From contig JAFGDX010000279.1 in assembly GCA_016931875.1 (NCBI GenBank), positions 1 to 12,053 of the forward strand: 12,053 bases of DNA, in the 5' to 3' direction. The notes beneath the pieces were generated by a model, which was not told where the DNA came from, did no database searches, and worked only from the letters and a program-made list of their open reading frames with translations. Each line of letters starts with the position of its first letter. The first letter of the stretch is position 1. Position numbers and translations under genes: made by a program. Source of the DNA: Prolixibacteraceae bacterium. GTDB lineage: Bacteria; Bacteroidota; Bacteroidia; Bacteroidales; Prolixibacteraceae. Of the stretch, positions 1-6,643 are shown piece by piece.

Positions 1-1329
1 TCCCTCCAGTTCGGCACCGGTAACCACAGCTTTTGCGGGGTCATTGAACGAGCGTTCGCGAACCTGGGTCACCAGGGTGGCCGCTTCATCGCTTTTGCCG
101 GTGCGAAGTAAACATTCGGCTTTCATCATCAACACATCGGTAAAACGAAAATAGGGCAGGTCGTTTCGCATATTGGACTGACAGCCAATTTCAATTTCGT
201 ATTTCTGGCAACGAAAACCTTCCTCAAATTCACAATAGTAAATGCTGGGCATTTTGTTTACCAGCGTGGAAACAACACTTCCGTCAATCGCACTAATCTG
301 GTCGCCCATTAACCATGAATCTTCGAGGCGATTATCCTGCGGATCGTAGCTATTGATAAACTGCGGGTTACAGCTTGAACCACCCCATGGTTGTGAAGTC
401 ATATCGAAAACATAACGGTGGATAGGGAGGAGCATTTTCATGTGTGCATTCCATCCGGTGCCGTAAATATTATCGTAAGGAACGGAAAATACGATTTCGG
501 GAGAATCAGCATTTTCGGCGCTGAAAATATTGCGGTAGCTTGGGTCAAGCGTGTATTTTCCGCTGGCAATAATTTTGTCGCAGGCTTCCATACATTTGTC
601 CCATTGTGCTGTTCCTGTATATACTTCGGCATTCAGGTAAACACGGGCCAGCAGCTGGTAAGCACCCCATTTTGTCAGGCGTCCGTAGGTGGTTTGATCC
701 ACATCCTCTTCCAGTAACGGAGCGACTGCCTCGAGTTCAGAAACGACAAAATTATACACTTCGCTTCTGGTATTTTGCTCCGGCACTTCATCGCTGAAAG
801 AGGTAATCAGCGGGACATTTCCATGCGTATCCAGGAGTATGGAATACCACAAAGCTCTTAAAGCCCTCATTTCGGCAATAACAGCAGCAGCCTGTTCTTC
901 GGTAACCGGAAGCGATCCGGATTCAATCTGCATAATTACACGGTTAACGTTGTTAATTCCCTCATAACTGGTTAACCAGGTATTTCGAGGCTGCCACTGT
1001 ACATTGTTCCATGTATGAAAATGCATGCGTTTGTAGGTTCCGCCATCGTCCCAACCATTGGGTCGGGTGGGGGTAACAAAAATGTCAGCGGGCTCCTCCT
1101 GCACGTCAAACAGGCCCTGCCACCCCATAATATAGCGCAAAGGCGTGTATCCGGAAGCCATTAGAGCTACTATATCGGATTCGGCAGGAACAAAAGACTC
1201 TTCCGTGATTTCGGAATATACATCCTCACCGAGATTAAAACAACCTCCGGTTAGCAACAGGGCAAAGATGCCCATAGCCGAAATGCTGTATCTTATGGTT
1301 CGTTTTATCTTGATATTTAATCTTTTCAT
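1..1329 (-). CDS. SusD/RagB-like outer-membrane glycan-binding lipoprotein (C-terminus beyond window)
   Basis: Reading the minus strand from the ATG at 1327-1329 gives 443 codons without a stop up to the window edge, so the C-terminus is missing; the family usually has about 500-650 residues. The N-terminus has a basic start, a hydrophobic stretch and a lipobox-like LLTGGC (Cys at residue 30), so I infer a surface lipoprotein. The body has SusD family hallmarks: a region near residues 95-135 with WNNVQW and YEGINNVNRVI, then EMRALRALWYSILLDTHGNVPLIT-type sequence (the TPR helix followed by 'GNVPL'). SusD proteins lid the SusC barrel and bind the glycan at the cell surface. The gene starts 11 bases after the susC stop, so the two are almost certainly cotranscribed. 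The substrate cannot be read from this sequence; the neighbouring GH51 enzyme suggests an arabinose-containing glycan. Confidence 0.95.
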   Translation of the reverse strand, partial: MKRLNIKIKRTIRYSISAMGIFALLLTGGCFNLGEDVYSEITEESFVPAESDIVALMASGYTPLRYIMGWQGLFDVQEEPADIFVTPTRPNGWDDGGTYKRMHFHTWNNVQWQPRNTWLTSYEGINNVNRVIMQIESGSLPVTEEQAAAVIAEMRALRALWYSILLDTHGNVPLITSFSDEVPEQNTRSEVYNFVVSELEAVAPLLEEDVDQTTYGRLTKWGAYQLLARVYLNAEVYTGTAQWDKCMEACDKIIASGKYTLDPSYRNIFSAENADSPEIVFSVPYDNIYGTGWNAHMKMLLPIHRYVFDMTSQPWGGSSCNPQFINSYDPQDNRLEDSWLMGDQISAIDGSVVSTLVNKMPSIYYCEFEEGFRCQKYEIEIGCQSNMRNDLPYFRFTDVLMMKAECLLRTGKSDEAATLVTQVRERSFNDPAKAVVTGAELEG

Positions 1330-1340
1330 TGTATTCAAAA

Positions 1341-4300
1341 TTAAAAGGTTACATTAACTCCAAGTGTAAAAGTCCTGGTGGTTGGATATTGATCCCTGTC
1401 ATCGTTTCCGGGCGACAGGCCACTGCGGTTAACTTCGGGATCGATGCCTTTATACCCGGTTATGGTTAACAGGTTCATTCCTGAAACATACAATCTCAGA
1501 TTTTTAAACAGGGGGCTGTTTTTTGTGTTGAAGTTGTAGCTTAGTGTAACATTATCGAGTTTTACAAAATCGCCGTCTTCCACATAGTAGCTAACAAAAC
1601 GCTGCACATCAGACAAAACTGCTTTTCCGTAGACCATATCGTAAGCAGAGTCAAGTGTATTGTACCCAATGGTTGGGTTTTCGTAGAACATGCGCTGGAA
1701 GTTCAGAATTTGATATCCGAATGCTCCGCGAATATTCATGTTCAGTTCCCATCCTTTGTAACGGAAATTGTTGTTCCAGCTCACATAGTGTTTTGGCAAT
1801 CCGTTTCCCAATACCTGCCGATCGGCGGTTGAAGATTCGGTTGCAGGAATCACTTCACCATCGGGAGTTTCAATCAGCCAAATACCGTCCTCGGTGATAT
1901 CCACACTTCTCAGCCCGTAAAAATTGCCAATCGGACCGCCAATTTCAAGCCGGTGGGTTTCAATTTGAATAGGTTCGCCGGTGTACCCGGCATAAAAGAA
2001 GTCGTTGGTTGTCTGGAACTCGTCGTTTGAAAGAGACACAAGTTTGTTCCTGTTGGTTGAATAGGTAAAGTTGGCATTCCAGGTAAAATCTGAAGTCTGA
2101 ACAGGAATTACATTGATCAGGGCTTCAAAACCTTTATTTTCAATTACCCCCACATTGGCCATTATTTGCCCATACAAATAGGGAGGAACCGGAACATCGT
2201 AATTCCAAAGAGCGTCTTTGGTTGTTCGGTCGTAATAATCGAAGGAACCGCCTACACGTCCGCCAAACAAGTCAAAATCGAGGCCAATGTTGAACTCTTC
2301 TTTTTTCTCCCAGCGAAGGTCGGGGTTGGGATTTCGTGCCGGAATCAGTTCACGAATCCAGTCGCCGTTGTACAAAAAATAGCTGTCGTAATTCAAACTG
2401 CTTAACGACTGGTATGAGCTTCCAACATTGATACCGGTAATACCAAATCCGGCGCGTATTTTCAGGTTGTCAATCCATGAAATACCTTTCATAAAATTCT
2501 CTTCATTCAAACGCCATCCTGCTGAAACGGCAGGGAAATACCCCCATTTATTATCGGCACCAAAACGTGAAGAACCCTCGCGGCGCAAACTGGCCATCAG
2601 CAAATATTTATCGGCAAAACTGTAGCTAACACGCGAGAACAGGGCAATTAATTTGTCAGAATTTTTGTAGCTTCCGATGCCTGCTTCCCCTTTTGGAAGT
2701 CCCTGCCCAATGCCAATGTTGTTGTAGGAATACGAGTCGGTTGGAAAATACTTGTTGTTAGCCCAGAAACCTTCCGATGTATTGTCCTCGTAGTTGTAAC
2801 CGGCCAAAACTGTTAAACGGTGTTCTCCAAAAGTTTTATTAAAGGTTGCCGAAAGTTCAGCATAATTTCCAATGTAATCATCGGTTCCGCGTGAGGCATA
2901 TCCGTCAGAGCCATATTTTGTTGTAGAAACATGATTTTTTGTTTGATAAAATCCGCGGATATTTGCATTTCCTTTTCGTGCATACACACCTTTAATATCG
3001 AGGCCATTTACAGGCGAATAAACCAGACTCCCTGTAAACCTCAGATTGCGGTAGCGGTTTTCACCATTTGATTCCTGGAGATAGGCCACCGGGTTGTCGT
3101 AAAAATACACATCCCTTTCATACCAGGTTCCATCCTCATTTTTAACGGGTTCGGTGGGGTTCCGGATGATGGCCTGCCGGTAAACATAGTTATTAAAACT
3201 GTAGCCGTCTCCACCGGTCCAGAATTTTTGTTCACTGGCAATAATTCCGACATTGGCTTTCAATTTCCCGTCGAACATGTTGTGGTTAACATCAATTCTT
3301 CCGGTATATTTCTGGTTGTCGGAACGAATAAAAATTCCCTGGTTGTTTGTATAATTCAGAGAGGCTGTGAGGTTTGTATTTTTATTTCCACCACGGAAAA
3401 TAACATTGTGCACATGGCTCACTGCATCGCGGGTAACTTTATCCAGCCAGTCGGTATCCGAGCCAAAATCCTGTAAATTAGCTCCGGTAAAGGTGTATCC
3501 TTCGTCCCATTTTTGCCTCAGTTGGTCTGCATCCAGAAAATCGAGCTGTTTTTTAATGGCCGACATGGACACATAGCCTGAATACTCGATGGAAGGTTCC
3601 ATTTCGTTTGAACCTTGTTTGGTTGTAATAATGATTACCCCGTTTGTTCCGCGGGTTCCGTAGATTGCTGTTGCCGATCCGTCTTTCAACACATCAACCG
3701 ATTCAATGTCTTCGGGTGCGATGGTTCCCAGACTTCCGGGAATTCCGTCAACCAGCACCAGTGGAGTTGAACTTCCGTTGAGGGTTGAAATACCCCGCAA
3801 CATGATTTGTGCTCCTTCTGTTGGATTTCCACTGGGAATGGAAACCGTTAAGCCGGCTACTTTTCCCTGAACCAACTGGGCAGCATCTTTTACAGCCCCT
3901 TTAATAAAGTCGTCCGATTTTACCGAGGAAATGGAACTGGTTACATCGCCTTTTTTCATGCTCCCATAACCAATGGCCACAACTTCCTCAATTCCAATTA
4001 CATCGGCCTGCATCACAACGCTGATGTTTCGTTCGTTTTCCACAACTAATTCCCGGGTTGTCATTCCTACAAATGAAAAGACCAGAATATCTCCGTTGTT
4101 AACACCGGTAAGCGTAAAGTTCCCATCCGCATTGGTTACGGTACCCTTTGTCGTTCCTTTTACCAGCACAGTAACACCCGGCAGTGTCTGTCCGGTTTCA
4201 TCGGTTACCTTGCCCGATACCTGGTCCTGCTGCCTGGCAGTTCCCGGGTTTTCTCCTTCCATTTCCTTTGGATAGAGCAAAATGTGCCGGTCCTTGATTA

Positions 4301-4625
4301 CGAATTCAACATTATTTTCGCCGAAGATGACCTGCAACATTTCTTCGATGGTTTTATCTGTCAGCTCAACCGTAATTTTCCGGTTTACATCGATATACTC
4401 TGAACTGTAGGCAAACCGAAACTCCGATTGCCGTTCAATTTCTTCCAAAACATCCACAACCTTTCTGTTGCGCATATCCAGGGTTAGTTTTGTTGTTTGG
4501 CTGTAGAGGCTTGCTGAAACCTGCATCAAACCAAGTAGTAAGAACATAAATGTCAATCTCATAAGCCGAAAACATTTGTTCCAAACGGAAGGCTCTCCCC
4601 TTCCTTTAATTCGGATTTTTTTCAT
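1341..4625 (-). CDS. SusC/RagA-like TonB-dependent glycan importer with STN signalling domain
   Basis: The product is a 1094-residue outer-membrane receptor, a full length for the family. In order it shows: an N-terminal region with a hydrophobic signal segment (about residues 20-43, ending SLYSQ); an STN (secretin/TonB short N-terminal) domain at about 45-120; a carboxypeptidase-regulatory-like beta domain at about 136-208 (VSGKVTDETGQTLPGVTV); a TonB-box-like EEVVAIGYG near 214; a plug domain with VDGIPG, SVDVLKDGSATAIYGTRG and GVIIITTKQG; and a long beta-barrel ending in a terminal Phe (LGVNVTF). SusC proteins import oligosaccharides using TonB energy. The STN domain is the part that, in this family, contacts a FecR anti-sigma factor, and fecR lies directly upstream. 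This supports ligand-induced signalling as well as transport. The ATG at 4623-4625 is preceded by an AAAGG stretch. I see no good housekeeping promoter in the 92 bases before it, so transcription may depend on the local sigma factor or read through from fecR. Confidence 0.97.
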   Translation of the reverse strand: MKKIRIKGRGEPSVWNKCFRLMRLTFMFLLLGLMQVSASLYSQTTKLTLDMRNRKVVDVLEEIERQSEFRFAYSSEYIDVNRKITVELTDKTIEEMLQVIFGENNVEFVIKDRHILLYPKEMEGENPGTARQQDQVSGKVTDETGQTLPGVTVLVKGTTKGTVTNADGNFTLTGVNNGDILVFSFVGMTTRELVVENERNISVVMQADVIGIEEVVAIGYGSMKKGDVTSSISSVKSDDFIKGAVKDAAQLVQGKVAGLTVSIPSGNPTEGAQIMLRGISTLNGSSTPLVLVDGIPGSLGTIAPEDIESVDVLKDGSATAIYGTRGTNGVIIITTKQGSNEMEPSIEYSGYVSMSAIKKQLDFLDADQLRQKWDEGYTFTGANLQDFGSDTDWLDKVTRDAVSHVHNVIFRGGNKNTNLTASLNYTNNQGIFIRSDNQKYTGRIDVNHNMFDGKLKANVGIIASEQKFWTGGDGYSFNNYVYRQAIIRNPTEPVKNEDGTWYERDVYFYDNPVAYLQESNGENRYRNLRFTGSLVYSPVNGLDIKGVYARKGNANIRGFYQTKNHVSTTKYGSDGYASRGTDDYIGNYAELSATFNKTFGEHRLTVLAGYNYEDNTSEGFWANNKYFPTDSYSYNNIGIGQGLPKGEAGIGSYKNSDKLIALFSRVSYSFADKYLLMASLRREGSSRFGADNKWGYFPAVSAGWRLNEENFMKGISWIDNLKIRAGFGITGINVGSSYQSLSSLNYDSYFLYNGDWIRELIPARNPNPDLRWEKKEEFNIGLDFDLFGGRVGGSFDYYDRTTKDALWNYDVPVPPYLYGQIMANVGVIENKGFEALINVIPVQTSDFTWNANFTYSTNRNKLVSLSNDEFQTTNDFFYAGYTGEPIQIETHRLEIGGPIGNFYGLRSVDITEDGIWLIETPDGEVIPATESSTADRQVLGNGLPKHYVSWNNNFRYKGWELNMNIRGAFGYQILNFQRMFYENPTIGYNTLDSAYDMVYGKAVLSDVQRFVSYYVEDGDFVKLDNVTLSYNFNTKNSPLFKNLRLYVSGMNLLTITGYKGIDPEVNRSGLSPGNDDRDQYPTTRTFTLGVNVTF

Positions 4626-4630
4626 AGTTT

Positions 4631-4638
4631 TACCTTTG
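4631..4638 (+). promoter_or_regulatory. -7 element of possible antisense RNA promoter
   Basis: TACCTTTG matches the Bacteroidetes TAnnTTTG -7 consensus exactly on the plus strand, 6 bases from the susC start codon and pointing into the twin hairpins. The -33 position has no TTG (only TTTAAT-like sequence), so the promoter is only half supported. Confidence 0.35.
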
Positions 4639-4653
4639 ATTAAGTTAAAATTT

Positions 4654-4677
4654 ATTTATCATTTGCCGATGATAAAT
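4654..4677. other. Perfect 9-bp stem-loop with TTGCCG loop in susC leader
   Basis: Arms ATTTATCAT (4654-4662) and ATGATAAAT (4669-4677) are exact reverse complements around the hexanucleotide TTGCCG (CGGCAA in the susC mRNA). It lies 28 bases upstream of the susC start codon and 3 bases from a second hairpin with the same loop. It can form in RNA from either strand. Confidence 0.75.
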
Positions 4678-4680
4678 AGG

Positions 4681-4717
4681 AAACCGGTAGTGTTGCCGCA
4701 CTGCCGGTTTTTATTTG
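4681..4717 (+). terminator. 12-bp stem-loop with TTGCCG loop and U-rich tail, plus strand
   Basis: Arms AAACCGGTAGTG (4681-4692) and CACTGCCGGTTT (4699-4710) enclose TTGCCG. On the plus strand the single difference is a U-G wobble and a T-rich run follows (4708-4717). On the minus strand the stem has a C-A mismatch and is followed by CCTATTTATC, so it would make a poorer terminator for fecR, although it could act as an attenuator in a fecR-susC transcript. Confidence 0.6.
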
Positions 4718-5716
4718 TCAGTCGGCCTCTCTCAATTTATTTTTATCCAGGCAGAAGATGATAACATCCTTCTCCTGAACAGCTTTTACCGGTGTTATTT
4801 TTTCCATCAGTTGTATAATTTCACTTAATGGCTCGTTTTTAATTGTAAAGGTGTAGTGGAAGTCTTTGATATCTTCATCAAAATCGAAATTTTGGTTGTA
4901 ACGTATCTCCAGGCGTTTTACTACTTCGCTTAACGACTGGTTGTAGATGTTAATAATTCCGTCTTTCCAGGAGGTAAACCGGGTTGTATTTACCTGCGAA
5001 ATTTGAAGTTTCTGGTTTTCAGTTTCAAATTGTGCCATCTCTCCCGGTTTCATTGTGTAACTGAAGGATGATGATTTTTTGTTCGACAATTCAACAGATC
5101 CGCTTTCCAGAACAATATCGACAGTTTTGTTTTCGGGATAGGAAGAAACATTGAATGTGGTTCCGGTGACTTTTATTTTCAAATTGTTGCAGGACACGAT
5201 GAACGGGGTTTTTGCATTTTGCTGAACATGAAAATAGGCTTCTCCGTTTAATAAAATATCACGGTTTTTGGTGGCAAACTCAGTATTGTATTGAAGTTGC
5301 GACCCCGAATTCAGCCAAACCAGCGAACCATCCGGCAATTCTACTTTTGAAATTTGTCCGTTTTCGGCCATAACGCTGGTGTAGAAAACGGGTGGCTGGT
5401 TTATGGAAGTATAGTAGCGGATTGTTCCGCCAAGTGACAAAACAAAAAAGAAGATGGCCGCGTATTTGTAAATCAGATGTATTTTTTTTGACTTTTGCCA
5501 TTTGGAAAAGCTTTTTTGTACAATCGCTGCCTCGATACTATTCCAGCTTTTAACGGCGTCTGCAGGAAACCAGGAATCCGCATGGTTTTTCTTCCAGCCC
5601 GATTTGTACTGTTGAAAAACAGAGCGGTTATTAGGATGACGAAGCCATTTGAGCAATTGAACTTGTTCATGGAAACCGGCCTCGCCTTCCAGATATTTTT
5701 TTACTATTTCTTTCAT
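4718..5716 (-). CDS. FecR-family anti-sigma factor
   Basis: The 332-residue single-pass membrane protein has an N-terminal cytoplasmic region of about 80 residues, which in this family holds the sigma factor. A hydrophobic segment follows at about 83-101 (YKYAAIFFFVLSLGG). The FecR domain spans about 112-205 and contains the hallmark LPDGSLVWLNSGS and VTGTTFNVSSYPE. The C-terminal DUF4974-type domain spans about 259-325 (NQSLSEVVKRLEIRYN, then TIKNEPLSEIIQLM). It sits between its likely sigma partner upstream and its likely signal source, the STN-containing SusC protein, downstream. Established role: it keeps the ECF sigma factor inactive, or presents it, until the loaded receptor touches the periplasmic domain. 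The ATG is at 5714-5716. The 214-base spacer from the sigma gene is longer than the close spacing often seen for such pairs, and I found no clear housekeeping promoter in it. Confidence 0.95.
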   Translation of the reverse strand: MKEIVKKYLEGEAGFHEQVQLLKWLRHPNNRSVFQQYKSGWKKNHADSWFPADAVKSWNSIEAAIVQKSFSKWQKSKKIHLIYKYAAIFFFVLSLGGTIRYYTSINQPPVFYTSVMAENGQISKVELPDGSLVWLNSGSQLQYNTEFATKNRDILLNGEAYFHVQQNAKTPFIVSCNNLKIKVTGTTFNVSSYPENKTVDIVLESGSVELSNKKSSSFSYTMKPGEMAQFETENQKLQISQVNTTRFTSWKDGIINIYNQSLSEVVKRLEIRYNQNFDFDEDIKDFHYTFTIKNEPLSEIIQLMEKITPVKAVQEKDVIIFCLDKNKLREAD

Positions 5717-5930
5717 ATGTTTTTACATTATGAGTACAAAATACTTTAAAAAACCCTACCTGTTTTTTTGCAGATTCTGAAAAAAAAAAATCGTTTTGCC
5801 TGTATTTTGTAAGTACCTGGTGTGTATTGTAAACAAGTTTTTATATAAGTATTTTTGGCTTCATCAAAACTTCAAATGTTTTAAAATTGTGAAATTGAAA
5901 ATCAACTTTTAAAAGTATTTTGCGTGCTTT
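5717..5930. other. Gene-free AT-rich spacer between sigma factor and fecR, with long inverted repeat
   Basis: No coding region is seen. The two ends carry an inverted repeat: CAAAATACTTTAAAA (5737-5751) against TTTTAAAAGTATTTTG (5907-5922), complementary over 15 positions with one extra A. A further AAGTATTTT copy lies near 5848. A run of 11 A occupies 5780-5790. No TTG-N20-TAnnTTTG promoter could be recognised on the minus strand. The spacer may hold a sigma-factor-dependent promoter of unknown sequence. Confidence 0.5.
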
Positions 5931-6527
5931 TTAATGAGAAAAAAGGAAGGTAATGAGCAAAACCAGCGAAGGATACTGAAGCAAAAGTTTATCCCTGATT
6001 TGGTTTTTTGCCTTTGAAATGTGTTTTTCAATAGCTTTAACCGTAATTCCCAATTCTTCAGCAACTTCTTTCTGTTTTTTTCCCTCAATTTTGCATTTTT
6101 TGTATATAAATTTCATTTTCTCCGGCAGTTCTTCCACGGCTTGCTGAAACGATTCAATCATCAACTCTTCGAGACTTCTGTCTTCATTTCCTGTAAAATC
6201 AATCTGGTATAAAAACTGGATTTCGTTGGGAAGGCTTTTTTCCAGATCGCCATTACTTTCTTCCAGCTTTTTCTTTTTTATCCGGTTCAAACAACGGTTC
6301 CGAACAATAACAAACAAAAGGCTTTCAACCGAGTTGGCGGGTTGGATACCGGCCCGTTTCTCCCAAAGCGTTAAAAAACCTTCCTGAATAATATCTTCCA
6401 CCTCGTGTTCGTCGGTAATAAATAACTTACAGTACCCTTTCAAACGGGGATACAGAAAACGGAAAACTTCTTTGTATGCACCTGGATCCCCGTTTTTAAG
6501 CCCTTTTTTTACCTGAATATCAAACAT
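5931..6527 (-). CDS. ECF-type RNA polymerase sigma-70 factor
   Basis: I place the start at the ATG 6525-6527 (MFDIQVKKG), giving 198 residues; a TTG directly before it would add one residue and is less likely. Region sigma-2 covers about residues 20-85, with the YxxLYPRLKGY helix and DEHEVEDIIQEGFLTLWEK, typical of core-binding and -10 recognition. A linker follows, then sigma-4 at about 123-180 with LPEKMKFIYKKCKIEGKKQ and the helix-turn-helix EVAEELGITVKAIEKHISKA. The short hydrophobic tail (LVLLITFLF) also occurs in Bacteroidetes members of this group. It would direct RNA polymerase to the susCD promoter once freed from FecR. The gene lies 116 bases downstream of the arabinofuranosidase stop and has its own promoter-like sequence, so it may be expressed independently at a basal level. 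Confidence 0.96.
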   Translation of the reverse strand: MFDIQVKKGLKNGDPGAYKEVFRFLYPRLKGYCKLFITDEHEVEDIIQEGFLTLWEKRAGIQPANSVESLLFVIVRNRCLNRIKKKKLEESNGDLEKSLPNEIQFLYQIDFTGNEDRSLEELMIESFQQAVEELPEKMKFIYKKCKIEGKKQKEVAEELGITVKAIEKHISKAKNQIRDKLLLQYPSLVLLITFLFSH

Positions 6528-6545
6528 CAAATCAAATTTAACGGA

Positions 6546-6577
6546 AAAAAGTATTATTTACATTTATTTTTATCAAA
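6546..6577 (-). promoter_or_regulatory. Candidate housekeeping promoter for the sigma-factor gene
   Basis: On the minus strand TTTG (6574-6577) is followed by exactly 20 bases and then TACTTTTT (6546-6553), one base off TAnnTTTG. Transcription would begin near 6540, giving a leader of roughly 15 bases before the ATG at 6527. Confidence 0.42.
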
Positions 6578-6643
6578 AAATTAAACCAATTGTAATCACT
6601 GTTTGAATATTAGTTGTAACACTTCTTCGGAAGCAACCGAGAA

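Larger units (their letters stand above)
4643..4717 (+). ncRNA. Candidate cis-antisense small RNA opposite the susC leader (DonS-like position)
   Basis: The plus strand has an exact TAnnTTTG element (TACCTTTG, 4631-4638) between the susC start codon and two adjacent stem-loops. The second stem-loop (4681-4710) is followed by a U-rich tail (TTTTTATTTG, 4708-4717). A transcript starting near 4643 and ending near 4717 would be about 75 nt and nearly all hairpin. The 12-base stem is fully paired on the plus strand through a U-G wobble, but carries a C-A mismatch on the minus strand, which favours plus as the terminator strand. No convincing -33 box is seen about 20 bases before TACCTTTG. Established knowledge: in Bacteroides, short antisense RNAs of the DonS type repress susC-type genes in loci run by ECF sigma/anti-sigma pairs. 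The match to that layout is inference. An alternative is that the hairpins act only in the minus-strand mRNA as an attenuator. Confidence 0.42.

Noticed and set aside
3973..4275. 100-codon plus-strand frame inside the susC gene
   Set aside because: Antisense shadow of the regulatory-like domain coding sequence; composition is low-complexity Ser/Thr/Val/Pro.
6533..6540. Exact minus-strand TAAATTTG (-7 consensus) just before the sigma-factor ATG
   Set aside because: No TTG at 19-21 bases upstream, and the start site would fall on the start codon. The TTTG-N20-TACTTTTT further upstream fits better.
6623..6643. Small hairpin right after the arabinofuranosidase stop (TTCTCGG / CCGAAGAA)
   Set aside because: The stem has a bulge and no T-run follows on the minus strand, so I do not call it a terminator.
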